In this document: positions 1 through 12,072 of the stretch, piece after piece
How positions within the stretch are numbered: the first letter of the stretch is position 1
How the letters are laid out: the number at the start of each line of letters is the position of its first letter
NCBI GenBank assembly: GCA_015499995.1
Contig: JADNRV010000043.1
Coordinates: forward strand, 62,001-126,000
Direction of reading: 5' to 3'
Length of the DNA stretch: 64,000 nucleotides
Source: Flammula alnicola
Taxonomy: Eukaryota > Basidiomycota > Agaricomycetes > Agaricales > Strophariaceae
The notes under the pieces: generated by a model
Database searches by the model: none
What the model saw: only the letters and a program-made list of their open reading frames with translations
What the model was told of the DNA's origin: nothing
Position numbers and translations under genes: made by a program

Positions 1-784
1 CCGCCGTCGAATCTAGTTTTGAGTGAAGGTAAGCCTAGTAATCCTTATTGGGAGACAGTTATATTAAACTCTGCCAGAAATCTCAAGGACGTTGTCCTTG
101 GCAGACATCTCAAACTCTCAAGGCTCTCCGCAACCATGAGGTTAATCTGCCAGTGTGAAAGCTTATGAAAGTCGGTATTGGTTCACTCTATCTTTAGCAA
201 GTCCTATTGGGGTTTCAAAACTTCAAGAACAACATGGTGTGGACGGAATCATACTAACGCCGTATATTAGGTTCAGAACATCGTCCTCTTGCAGCCTCTT
301 TGGCGCGATATCCGAAGGTCATTGCGCATCAGATTTGATTCAGTTCGCCAAAGAGACTATCTCAGATGGATCATGGCCGGTCGTCGAGAGGGAATAAGTG
401 TTTCGTCCAATTTCCGTGGATAACCGTTTGGGAACAAGGGGAATTGTGATTCATTTCGATCCACCTGTCAATTCGTTGCGAAAGGGTTTTTCCTTGCGTC
501 GGATGTCCTGTTAGTCTTCTCCGCCTTATCGTCTACGTCAAAGAGGGAATGGCTCGAATTCAAAAGAGACGCATGCGTCCGAGGATGCCGGCAAGGCGCT
601 CCAGTGATAGATTAACCGCGCGCGGTTGTCAAGAAGTTGCAAAGTGTGGACCATTCGCAGCTGGCACTGGCAATAGCGGCAACGATGCGGAGTTTCGCCA
701 CGAGTTAAATACACGGTCGTGGCTACTGTCGAGGGCGGATCTTTCTGTCGACTGCCGTCCATGTTGAAGTCAAGATCAACGACT
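1..784. other. Window edge, no confident gene
   Basis: I see no family-level match in this stretch. A short open frame at 155-397 has no recognisable motif and reads like a chance frame. The last part is the promoter and 5' leader of the membrane-protein gene that starts at 785. A truncated coding end from a gene lying outside the window cannot be excluded. Confidence 0.4.
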
Positions 785-2633
785 ATGGGCAGTTTCAACG
801 CGGAAATCGTGTATGTCGCATTTGATTGTGTGTGGGAGTAGGCCTGTTGACTGAAGCACTGTATGTATCCCAGACTCGGGCCGATGTTTCTTGGCTTTAT
901 TTTCAACGCCGTGTTGCTTGGAGTACTGGCGACGCAAGTATACATTTATTATACCCAGTACAAACGGTGAGTCACAATCTACAGGTATCTTCAAACATCC
1001 TGAACAAATTACACAGGGATAATATATGGATTAAAGCAGCTGTAACTTCGAAGTTCTTGTATACATTGGTTTCCCATACCAATGTAGTCTTGAAATTTTT
1101 ACAGGTCGTTGCCCTGTTTACAGTCAACGTTCTGAACTCGGTATTCATTATCGTCTACATATATCGAATCCTCATAATATTTCTCGGTACGTCCTGGATT
1201 AATGCTCTAAACCTCGCAGTGAAAGCTCAAACTGGCTTCTTTCAAAGGAAATACATCGCACCTGCTAAACATGGATTGGCGTATGTTGGCACGACTTTTC
1301 CCAGGTACAAGCCAATAATAAATTTCAAATACAGTGGTTGTTTCAGGTGACACTTTTTGAATTGCAAAAATTACTGTGGCAGCAATTTAATCACCAACCA
1401 TCTGCATTCCAGAGCCATTTTCAACTGTAGATATCTTTCATTTATTCAATGATTGCATTGCTAATCATTCATGCAAGGTTGTGATTGCTTTCTCGGTCCA
1501 GAGTTTCTTCGCTTGGCGAACGTATGCTTTAACAAGCAACTGTCTGTATCCTACACTCATTATGGTCCCGGCGATTGCTAGCGCAGGTGAGGGCCAATCC
1601 TGGATCAACCTTCGATTTCTAGTTTACCCCAATTCAATCCTACTAGTGGGAGGAATCCTAACTGCGAGGGGTTTTGCCCGAAGTCCAAGTTTCGACGACG
1701 TGAGAGATAGCAAGGTCCGTGACCACCATCTTGGTTGGAAAGTTGGATGGCGCTAACTTCTTTACTTCAGACTTTTATTATCTTGTGGCTTCTATCTGGT
1801 GTAATCTGCAATGTGTTTATCGCGGCTATTCGTCTGTGGTATCTGTGGGTATCCTCTCAACCAGTTAACATCCTTCAATGTACTTATTCTCGACGTCCTC
1901 GCCTGTATAGGGTGAGCCGTTTGATCTGCTGATCACGGCTTTCTCACCAGTCATTTTCCACAGACAACACATACACAAAAACTGTCAAACTCGGACCTGA
2001 TGGTCGACCGCATAATTCGAGGTCGCTACAATTCTAATACTGTGTCTGACTGCTGTCTAACGTCGTCATTTTCAGTCATTTTAGGGACTGGGTTGTTGAC
2101 ACTGGCGGTTGCCGCTACTGATCTAATCGTTTATATGAAATTTGCGAGTATTTCGCGTCAGTCATTGTGACTAATCTGACCTTCTTGATATTCAGAAAGG
2201 GACTGGAATGTATGTATTTCTTGTTATCAAAATATGGCCTTTCTCAGGAACATCGAATCCTTCATATTTTTTTATTCAGGCATCTGATCTTCAACCTCCC
2301 ACTCTGCAAAGTATTTTCCAACAATTTCATGAATAGCTTAAACTCTCGACATGGATGGAAAAATAGGTGGTCATCAGAAATATCTCCACATTCCTTATTC
2401 CATAGAGGGGACGTGCGGCCGGTATGTTGTATTGCTTTGCAGTCTCATTGCAAGGTTAACTTTTATCTCGATAGGGCGATGTCATCGAATTCGTCGGATT
2501 CAAGACCACAATGGTCTCTGATCAGAGTGAATCTCAGACACAGTTTGATGATACGGTAGGAAAGCTTTCCACCACAACGCTAACGGACGAACAAACAAAT
2601 GAGAATCATGGTCGTCATGATCAATGGCTTTAG
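785..2633 (+). CDS. DUF6534-family seven-helix membrane protein
   Basis: This is an integral membrane protein of the DUF6534 family, which is greatly expanded in mushroom genomes; its biochemical role is unknown. Exon 1 (785-810) starts MGSFNAEIV and joins exon 2 (874-966), giving the hallmark LGPMFLGFIFNAVLLG and ending QVYIYYTQYKR. Exons 3 (1017-1041) and 4 (1105-1186) add DNIWIKAA and a second helix. Later exons encode SVQSFFAWRTYALTSN, FIILWLLSGVICNVFIAA, TGLLTLAVAATDLIVYM and the family C-terminal motif IFNLPLCKVFSN with NSLNSRHGW. The stop is TAG at 2631-2633. The start was chosen because it gives the same N-terminus-plus-helix layout as the paralogue at 5997-7868. The join between about 1187 and 1480 could not be resolved in phase, so one exon is mispredicted or the gene carries a lesion there. 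It converges on the P450 gene. Confidence 0.75.
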
Positions 2634-2991
2634 TCGTACGCCCCATCCATCACAAATGTACCAGTGTAGATACAGTATTTTAGCCCACCAAGCCATCCAT
2701 CCAGTAGTTTTCTGTATCATACACATGTGTTTGTAGACTATATAAAAATAGGATGACTATTACACAAGTTGAACCCCACATAATACTCACTGATATCAAT
2801 ACCAATATATCTTCAAGAAATTCTAGATCACACTAGTCACCCAAATACAAAATTAGCTCAATGCTCTAAAACGATTGCGGCAACGCGTCTGTAAACAACC
2901 TAGGGGATTCGAGATAAGTAGAAGACGTTAATATGTCGGCGACGTACATATCACAAAGTGGCCCTAGTCTAATGGTTGATCGAAGCCACAT
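2634..2991. other. Convergent 3' intergenic spacer
   Basis: AT-rich spacer between the 3' ends of the membrane-protein gene (+) and the P450 gene (-). It contains only short stop-rich frames and presumably holds both 3' UTRs and polyadenylation signals. No repeat or element was seen. Confidence 0.5.
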
Positions 2992-5171
2992 TCAACATTT
3001 GACGGCATCGCGAATAAGATTCGCTGTGCTGCTGCTTCTTGGCGTAATTGAACATTCGAACGGGAGCGGTTGGCTAAGATCGACACGATTACAACCAAGA
3101 AGCTAAAAGATTGAGAAAACTACCAACCTTATGATCCCGTCGGCGTACTTTCCATTAAGAGGGATTTCATTACCACTAGAGTCTTTCTTCTTCCTGATAT
3201 CAAATGTCGCAAGAACGGACACAATCAACAGCCAGATCTAGATCAGAAGAACAAGCATTATGATTGAGGAATTAATAGCACGAGGGTGTACGAACCGTTG
3301 CAGAGCTAGATGTCGACCTGGGCAAATCCTGGATGCAGATAAATCATTTAGGTCGACGTGACGATCAGAGAACAGTGAGAAAACAGACCTCCGTCCAAAA
3401 CCGAAGACTAGGGTTACATCATCGTCGTTTAGTCCTCCTTCGCCATCAAGAAACCTATCCGGAATGAAGAGTTCTGGATCAGGATATTTGTCTTCGTTAC
3501 GGGTCATTGACCTGTCGAAGTACGTTGTTAATGAGTTCACGTTCTAAACATTACAGTGTACTAAATAACTGACCAAATGTTTGCGATTATCGTTGCGCCT
3601 GCAATTGTCGCGTTGTTAACGCCTAAAAATACGACTATCACAAGGAAAGCCGTACCTTTCGGAATATAGAAGCCATTATAATATCAGCTTCCGTGGATGT
3701 ATGGGCTGTGTTCAACGGAATGGGAGGTTTCCATCGCATAACTTCACGATAGAGTGCTTCGACATAAGGCAAGGACGACCGGTCTTCGTAATCTGGCAAA
3801 CGGTTGAGACCCACGATCCTGTCAATCTCGTTCTGAGCTTTGTTCTGAGCATCTGGAAATTGGGCCATAGCGAGGAAGAAGGAAAGCAATGACGATATAG
3901 TCTAGAGCACGAGGATTAAATGACTGCAAATCTAGTGGGAAGCAATACTCACCGTATCAGCGCCAGCTATGAAAAATAATGAAAAGCAAAATATGAAAAA
4001 TAAATGTTGAGGAATAGCCATAGGTAATGTCTTACCAGCGTAGGTAGAAGCAGTCACTTTTTTGATCCTGTTGAACTCGCTCTGGACATAGCAATTCTCC
4101 AGGAGGTCCGCGACCAGTGAAGGACCCGCCGTACCTTCGAGCTTTACCAGTTTCTTCAGGCTACAGACGACTACCCGAATATCGATGAACTTACGAGGCC
4201 TTTCCCGACGAAGTCCATTGGCACATCCAGCATCTGGTCCGTCACTTTCTTCACGTCTAATGCCAACCTCTGGAACTCAGCTCCAGGGAACCACGTGGTA
4301 TATGTCGAAGCATGGGCATTGAGTTGAGAATATTGGCGCCAGGATGGGGGCGTCAGCAAGGTTTTTCGCTTCTTCAGCAAGACCGACAAAGTAATTGCTC
4401 GTTTCGGAGGTGAGGTCATGGCCATACAGAAGAGACAGGATGATGCCAGTGCCGGAACTATCATGGAGACATCATCAGATTTATAGCGACTAAGGACATA
4501 AGTCACTTTCATACTTACGTTTTACAATGGGCCCCAAACTCGTCCGGGGCATCGAGCAGTGCAAGCAGCATATTGCGAATCTTCTGAGTTTGTATTGGTC
4601 TGTATGCAAGAGAAGCTTTTGGGCGGAAGCATTGCTGGTACAGCTTCCGATGGCGCCTCCACTCTTCACCGTAAGGCATTAAGCCAGTGTTGAAATCCCA
4701 TCCCGTGCTGAGAGACGTTCGTTAGATCTGAATTCACAATTTCGATAGGGAACTCACAGGCCGGACATTAGATTCTTTGGACGATCCGAGTAGACGTTAC
4801 ATCGCCTTTCAAACATTTCGATGGCATCATCCATCGAGTTGAGAACGATTACGTGTCTTCCGTAAAGCTTGAAGTGGATTATGTCCCCTGCAAATGTAGT
4901 GCCAGGAGTTACTCAGGCAAGCAATCACCAAGAGATTGTCAAACGCACCATATTTTCTTGCCCATTCAGAGTATGTCACCCAGGGTTGGGACCAAGGTGT
5001 GTCCCGCAAAATTCCCGATAGGAGGCCTTGTTGGGGAGGACCTGGAGGATAAGAGACTTTGCGAAATGGGGATTCAAGCCATTTTGAATAGGACGTATAC
5101 AGGCCGAAAACGACACCAGCCAGGGGTATTATGGCAAGTAAGATTGAGATGGTCAGGTCGGACAAAGCCAT
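2992..5171 (-). pseudogene. Cytochrome P450 with three apparent single-base deletions
   Basis: Microsomal P450 monooxygenase of the expanded basidiomycete type; its substrate is not predictable. The start (5171) is followed by a membrane anchor and the proline hinge SYPPGPPQQGLL. Downstream are the C-helix EEWRRHRK, an I-helix oxygen-binding motif near AGADT, the K-helix ExxR in EALYREVMRW, the PERF-like FIPDRFL, and the heme loop FGFGRR joined across an intron to ICPGRHLA (Cys ligand). The C-terminus reads PLPFECSITPRSS and stops at 2992-2994. Three places break the frame by one missing base. One is at the G5 run 4346-4350 (before PGANILNSMPMLRHIP). One is near 4291-4296 (before WFPGAEFQRLA). 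One is near 3679-3685 (before YNGFYIPKG). All other exons and splice sites look intact, so this is either a recent pseudogene or has local assembly errors. Confidence 0.72.
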
Positions 5172-5996
5172 TGTGCTTTAACACAGAATTCTTGGCGGAT
5201 GAAAGCTCGATATGTTTAGGCAAGAGGATGGTGGCTTCTCGCAAAGTTTGACCGTGTTGGAAACGCTACGGGAGTGTCGTGGCATGTCGTGGAAGTCGGA
5301 TCCAGTCTCTGCGTCTCGTCCTAAAGATGCGTACAAATCCGTTTCTCGGTGTCTCGGTGTGCGATTACTGCAATGACCGGTTTCATTCGGTTAAAGCCAC
5401 CCGGATACGCCAGAATGCAGCACTTAAGTAATACTTAAACGGAAGCTGTGGTTGTAGTCGGGAGATATGGGATGCATTGTAGATAGAAGCAGGGGAGGTA
5501 ACGTATGTCTAGATGTCCATCCGTGTTTTACAGCTTGAGCTTTGCAGAAAATGAGAAACAAGAAATCGTGCCGCGTCCCGTACGCGTGGCACATCTACTT
5601 ACAAAGGAATTTTCCGGGCCGCATTGGACTGTCATCAATCAATATTGGGACTGCCGACCATTTGCCGATCATTTTGAGTGGCGTAACTGCCAAGTAAGTG
5701 CATACAGCTACCGATCGTTGATCCTGATCTTCGCTCATTCAATGTTCAGGTTTCAGCGCTCAGCGCTGCAGGTCGCACAGGTTATGCAGACGATATAACT
5801 ACTGATGTTCATAATTTATGTAGTCCGAGTCTCGTCTGAAAGTGCCTGACTTCAAAGTGAAGATCGCGGCATTAAAATCGCATTCATAACTAGAATATTA
5901 AGTACATAACACAAGTGCGAGATAACGAAGACTCAGCTCGAAACATCTGCGACTTTAAATAAATAGTTCCTCGTAAAAGTCCCAAATCCAATATCG
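5172..5996. other. P450 upstream region
   Basis: 825-bp spacer upstream of the P450 start and downstream of the second DUF6534 gene. It should hold the P450 promoter. A frame at 5505-5798 (+) shows no domain or signal and is probably chance. No repeat or regulatory site could be assigned. Confidence 0.45.
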
Positions 5997-7868
5997 TTAA
6001 AAATCTCTGCCCTTATCATCGAAGGCACCCTTTCCCAAGGGCAGTTGACTACGCATGCCAGTTCCATCTTGCAACTCATGTGATTCGACGTTAACGTACA
6101 CTTCGGTGTGCTTTTTGCCGTTGAAGCTTATGATCTCTGACTAGAAATGGGGCGGTTAAGCTAATGGGGAAGTAAATTCTGATAAGAGACTTACGGGTTT
6201 CATCGGAGGCGGCTGTACGATCTGAGGTCGGTAGTTGTTGTTCATGGAGGTGGCGTGGTCTTCGGTTTCCCTTCCAGTCGACATGCCGGATGGTCCGCTC
6301 ATCCAGATACCACGTGAGTTGAGGGTACTCATTAAAGAGTTGGAGTAGAGCTTGCAAAGAACGAAGTTGAAGAGAAGATGTCTATTGGTTTATAATAAAT
6401 GTTTAGCGCCGGCGACTTTCACATATTCAAGGGTCACACTTACAGCCCAGTAGTCTGTGAAACAAATGCTCCGTCAGTTTTGCAGACATGAGATAAGGTG
6501 AAATTAACGCACATCAGAAAGATACACGACCAAGTTGATAAGTGCGACAACTGAAGTGATAAGACCGGTTTGGATTGTAACTGGAGCGAATGTTTAATTG
6601 ACTGGAAAAAGGTAGGCTTTGGCACACTTACGTCGAATGATACGATCGACCAACATGTCAGAGCGTTCAAATCCGGTCTTGTGCTTGGACTATAAAGCCA
6701 AGTACTTAAATTTCTGCATGAATCTTTAAAAAAACACCTAGACTTACTCTGTAATAAAAGGGATGAGTATATTGTCACTTCTGCAATGAAGATTGTGAGG
6801 ACCACTTACAGGTATGTCACAAGAATCGCGGTAATGAGGATATCTCCCAACACTTCAGATGAAAGCCAAATAACAATGGTGACCTTAAGCACGTCTCCAG
6901 GATCAGTGGAAGAGTTTTAGCGAAACGCCATAGTACGCTCAGTACCTTGGACTTGATCAGATCGATGAAGTGCGGGGCCTTTGCGACTTCCACGGGTGTC
7001 AGGATCGCGGTGACTGGATATCCGTGCATCAGTGGAACGCACGAAATAAGGCTTTCGATCCCATACTGACCTCCACCGGTAATGGCTGTCGCAATAATTA
7101 TAAGGGGAATATCCAGCTCTTAGTCAAGACGTAGATTCGCCATGCGAAGAATGACTGGACCGCTGTAACGATGACTCCCTTCAAAAGTAGTCAGAAAATT
7201 TAATACCCAAAGAAAAATGCTGTTGGCTTACAGTGATAGCGGGATCTATGTAAATTTGGACACTTCGTGAGCTCTCTTTCTCTCTCTGTTAAAAGACGAA
7301 AAATATTTACCCATATCGAACACTGGTGACAGCTCGTTAAATAAACGGATTAAGGGGTAAAGGAGAATATGACGTACGCCATGTAACTTCGTTCAAATAA
7401 GCGGGATCATCTGCATTTTATTATCGTTGAGCTTGAAAATACCGTTATTCGTTCCGTTTGTTGACTCACCGAAGTGGATGATGAGGGCCTTGTACAGGTA
7501 AGCAGCACCGCAAGCCGTATTGAAGATGTCGAGCCCGAAAAGAACCGCGACCTAAATTTAAAATACTTGAAGTCAATGCCGTGAGCCGGATAACTCGAGG
7601 AATGGGAGACTTACGAAGATTTTAATCCAAGCCTTGTCTCTGGAATATCCATGTCAGAATGAGAGAATGTATACGACAAAGAAGAAAGGATATTGCACTT
7701 TTTGAAAGAGGTATAGTACAGGTATACCTGGGTCATCATGACCCCGAGTAGAACGGCATTGAAAGTGAAGCCTATGAGGATAGGACCGTGCCTGTAACAC
7801 GACATTAGACAACGGAATTCGCTTAGCAGACCGTTGACTCAGACTCACGCAATCTCAGCGGGGTTCAT
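5997..7868 (-). CDS. DUF6534-family seven-helix membrane protein (paralogue)
   Basis: Second DUF6534 membrane protein, paralogous to the gene at 785-2633 but on the opposite strand. The start at 7868 gives MNPAEIA. A short intron then joins HGPILIGFTFNAVLLG and QVYLYYTSFKK, nearly matching the first copy helix for helix. The 3' part encodes LCKLYSNSLMSTLNSRG, the family C-terminal signature, then a polar cytoplasmic tail with HTEVYVNVESHEL. It ends GAFDDKGRDF with TAA at 5997-5999. The region in between is cut by many short introns and was not fully resolved. Residues upstream of the chosen Met (PFVPANLPIAS) are also in frame, so an extra upstream exon is possible. Topology is inferred from family knowledge; function is unknown. 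Confidence 0.78.
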
Positions 7869-10800
7869 GCTGGCGATGGGTAAATTGGCGGGAACGAAAG
7901 GACGGGGACCGACGAAAACCACTGCCCGAGCGGTGGATAGAAATATGAAAGTAAATGCGGACTGATCCTGCTCTCCGTTTATAAGCCATCTAGTATCTAC
8001 ATCGCAATCTCTTCTGCTTCTATGGCAGATGGGTGATGGTGTTCTATTTTTAGTTTCGCCTTGGAGAAGAACGCTATGTATATCATTCACCTGTAAATCA
8101 TCTTGTCATCAACCGACATCATGACTTCAGGTCATGTTTTTGACACGGAACTTCAGAGAGAAGCAAACTCGTGCGAGTGGGAGGAGAGGCCTGACTCAGA
8201 CGCAAACCGGGTCTCTCATATGCACTGAGGCCAATCACTGACATTGACAATGGGTCATTAAGATCACGGCCACCTCGGGAGCTTAGCGCGTAGCGCTGGT
8301 GAATATGTACTAGGCAAGATAAAACGTGTCTGAGGTTCTCCGACTTATTGCCTACGTTAGGTAACCCTCATCGATAGCGGAGAGAACGTACACCATAAAG
8401 GAAACAGGAAACTTATGCGCACCATGCGGACATTCACCCATGTTTAAAAATACATAACCAAGTTTCGAACCCGGATCCGCAGTCATGTGCTATATCTGCC
8501 ATAGTATAATTCCATGAGGTCTTGTTTCTATTGACGCCAATTTGCAGCGCTCCAACAGACTTACGTCGACAGTGACTGGTGATGGAAATGAGAAAGGTCG
8601 TCGCAGCGACTTTCAATTGCATATGTATATCCTTGGTAACATGGGCATGAGGTGAACCGGACCATACACTGATATCTTCAGTCCAGGCTGAAACAATCAA
8701 GTCATAGTGCAACCTGTCGCTTCTTAGTCTTCATATATATCCCCCGAACAAATATCGATTCCGGGTCATCTTTCTTGGTCTGGATGGAAACGCTCCGGTA
8801 TCCATGAGGCCGAACATCCTTGTCCGGAAATAATACAGCACCGGCCGCACAAATGGCCTAAAAGTGATTTCAGGCTCTTTTCTTCATGGACCGAGAGTTT
8901 CAAATGCAGTAAAGGCTGGGCAACCTGTCAAAATCTTGTCGTACGTTCGTGGATGGACTCTCTCATATCGAAGTAGCCTCGATGTTTCCTGTGTGCCTTA
9001 CTATTTATGATCTCCAGGTCGGGAGTCCAAGCCTTCTATGCTCTCACGAAAGAAGAAATTGGTGTGGCTAAGAAGAGGCATCGATGCGAAAAACATCTCC
9101 CTGTCATCCTTTTCTGAGATGGCCACATGGAGACTCGGACATGCTGAACTTGAACCGCACTCTCCTCGCCACTTTCACTTGGCGCGCACTGCGTATTTGC
9201 TTTGCTCGCGATGCAAATCGGAGTCCTCGCTTCAGCTCACGGTATTTCTCGACAGCGGGACTACTAGCCTGAGATCCAAGCGTATAACTACCGCACTTGA
9301 TTATCATGATGAAAAGAAATGTCTTGGAGGATATGGGTATGCTACTCGAGGGAGGCAGCATAGCCAATGATCACGCTTGCTCAATTCAAACTGACCGAGA
9401 GCAAAGAAGGCGGAAAGCCTGAGGTTCGAATTCTGTGTCATAATTATGATGCATAATAACTGAGGTGCTTTATTCAGTGCCAACACTCCCATCCAATCAA
9501 CTAATTGTACATGTCTTCGAATGGTTGGGACATATAATGATGCGAATTGGGGCGCATCTGACCTAGTTGCTCCCTGTAGCTCAAATTTTCGAGCACGAAG
9601 GGGCAATACAATAAATTTAGTTGACTTTAATTGGAAGCATTTATACTGCTCCTGCTCAGTCCAACTGTCCAAGTCCTGAACTGAACCTGATATATCGTGC
9701 ATTGATACATAAGTCTGGGCTTCTTTTATCTCACACTTATCATACTTGTGTTCAGCTCTGTCAATGCTCAAGCTGATTACTCGAGTCCATTGGTACAACA
9801 TGAATTATTTGCTCTGGAACTTGTCTAAATTTGCAGTTCGTGGAAATTGGCTGGACTTCAAGATAAGTACAGTACACGTTTATTTTAATTTACGCCCCAC
9901 GCAGTCGGCCATCGCCGAGCTTCTTGGGTCGCCTGAAATATCTTCAGCTCAACGGTGGTCATCTTCTCAGTCTTCTCCTTCTTAAAGCTTATCAATCGCG
10001 CTTCTCTTTGACGGCGATGAGCCATGGGTGCTCGGGCTTGTTGGATATGGTCCCAGGTCTTGCTCGCGACAATGATTTTCGCTGATCCCATCATTCAACA
10101 AACTTAGCGCCCGGTGAGCAACTCACACTTATCGAGCTTAGAAGGGTTTGAAGGATTTAGAGATAAGATGGAGCCACGCTGACTACCGGGACTGCGAAGC
10201 ATACTCAGTATTACTCCCACTTGTCAATTTTTAATCGTGCAACACTGGGATGAGCCATGGTTGGCCAGGCATTACATTTGCATGAAAAACTACACGGTGG
10301 TTCGCCTACCGCCCTTTCAGGTCATGTATGAGATCAGAAGTACTAAAATAAATGGCCTGCAGTAGTGAGGAAGCAAGTTCAATCAAAAACCGCAGGAGAC
10401 CTTGCCGGTATCGACAATGATGGATGATGGATGGTATTCGTTCTCAAAACAGGGAGATCGCGCTATGATATGATCGACCAGTAATATATATTGGGATATT
10501 TCTCGGGGCCTGTGCTTTTTGCGTACACGAATAGCGGAGAATGCGGGTTGCCTTGCTACTCACTCAAACTTATAACGTGCGGGATTCTGGATAGCCATTG
10601 ATCAACACCAAAGATGGATCCAAAGAAAATCGATTGACAGGAAGACACATAAAATTAGAGTACTATGGAAGTCTGCAGCCAAGCCGGATCCATTTAAGGC
10701 TCTAAGCCACGTCCTATTCCTAGCCTTCAATGAACATCATCTGCGAGAGTCTTTGATCATTAAATTGCCTTGGCGCTTACTGCCGTACGTCGCAGTTCGG

Positions 10801-11407
10801 GAAGCAGGAGAACTCGACGAAGGCCGAAGAGATACCATCATATTTCTTGGTCAATAGCCTGTCAATAGGCAGACTTTCCAGGCAAAGGACGGTTATACCA
10901 ATGAGAATTCATGAAAGCACAAATAGAAGGAGTTTAAGTCTTGGGTACTAATAGAAAAACCACTCACTCACTACAGAGACCAGGAATGCAAATGTACGAT
11001 TTGAAAGTCTTTTCCCGGGCGCCAGAGAGCAAAGGCCCACCTCAATTGGCTGCGACCCGTGGGCATTATGAAGGCAATATCGGAGCTAGATTAATCTAAA
11101 AATTTGAGGGCATACATTGTTATGGACTGTTGGTAAATGTAGTAAATATCAAATAACTGATGAAGTGTGGCCACTTTCATGATGAGGGCGACGCAGAGCA
11201 CGGCCCAAAGCGCACACTAAGTATTCGGGCCGACTACTATTATGTTATTGGGAAGATTTGCAAAGCACGCAATTATGCGCTTGTCAATTCGAGTGCAGAC
11301 TGAGCAGAAGATGTGCACCATGCAGTTGTGATGTACAAAATGATATGAAAGGGCAATCCTGATTGTCCCAGCGACCAACTGTCAATCTCTTGAGAAAGCA
11401 AAGCATG
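7869..11407. other. Gene-poor stretch of 3.5 kb
   Basis: No recognisable gene was found on either strand. The longest frames are 9304-9801 (-, 165 codons) and 9038-9370 (+, 110 codons). They overlap each other and lack domains, signal peptides or convincing splice sites. A small basic frame at 9885-10094 (-, 69 codons, rich in Lys/Arg) is the only one with protein-like composition; no family is recognised. The first few hundred bases are the promoter of the DUF6534 gene. Confidence 0.4.
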
Positions 11408-11415
11408 GCATGGAC

Positions 11416-12064
11416 TAGGGCTGGGTTTTTTATTGGGTGTTAATAACATACCTATTTATCACGTGTTATTAACAGGTTAATAACATTTATAACACGGAGG
11501 GGTTCAAAATGGTCGGTGATTTATTGTGATAAATTATAAATTGTCATCGATGGCTGTTGGATAGATTATGCAGTAAAAATGCATTGCATTGGACCATGTA
11601 CAGAATGCGCAGCGAGTAAAAGGGAGTAACAGCTGTGACGAGTGACCCGGGTCCGGGCCGTCTTTGAAGTTTTCGCGTCTGCGTCGTTTGGCACGCCAAA
11701 GTTCATCCCGTCCAACTAAGCTCTGATAAACTCAAGATGCTAATTACGGACGTCGATGACTTGGGTCCGGGGGCATCATTAGCAACACCTTCCAGTGTCT
11801 CGCAGGCTCAAGGATGTTGGAAATCTGGGAGAGTGGAGCATTGACAGCTTCTTCTAGATGTAGGAATACATTTTATTGCTTAATTCCCATTCTTTAACGC
11901 AGAAAGCATACTCAAAAGGTCTCCAAAAGGGGCCATTTTCTCTTGATTACATAACCTTATGACATAATAAAACACTGTTAATAACAGACGTGTTTAATAC
12001 CCGCCCAGATGCCGAAATTTATCACATTTCTAACATGGCCAAAATAATAAATAACCCAGCCCTA
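11416..12064. mobile_element. Non-autonomous hAT element (MITE-like), 649 bp
   Basis: The element begins TAGGGCTGGGTTTTTTATT and ends with the inverted complement AATAAATAACCCAGCCCTA, a terminal inverted repeat of about 18 bp with few mismatches. It is flanked by a perfect 8-bp direct repeat, GCATGGAC, at 11408-11415 and 12065-12072. An 8-bp target duplication with TAGGG-type termini is characteristic of the hAT superfamily. Inside both ends lie copies of the near-palindrome GTTAATAAC/GTTATTAAC (about 11440-11485 and 11978-11990), which look like subterminal transposase-binding sites. No coding capacity is present, so mobilisation would need a transposase in trans. Confidence 0.88.
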
Positions 12065-12072
12065 GCATGGAC

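Noticed and set aside
9304..9801. 165-codon minus-strand frame
   Set aside because: No motif, overlaps comparable frames on the plus strand, isolated from other exons.
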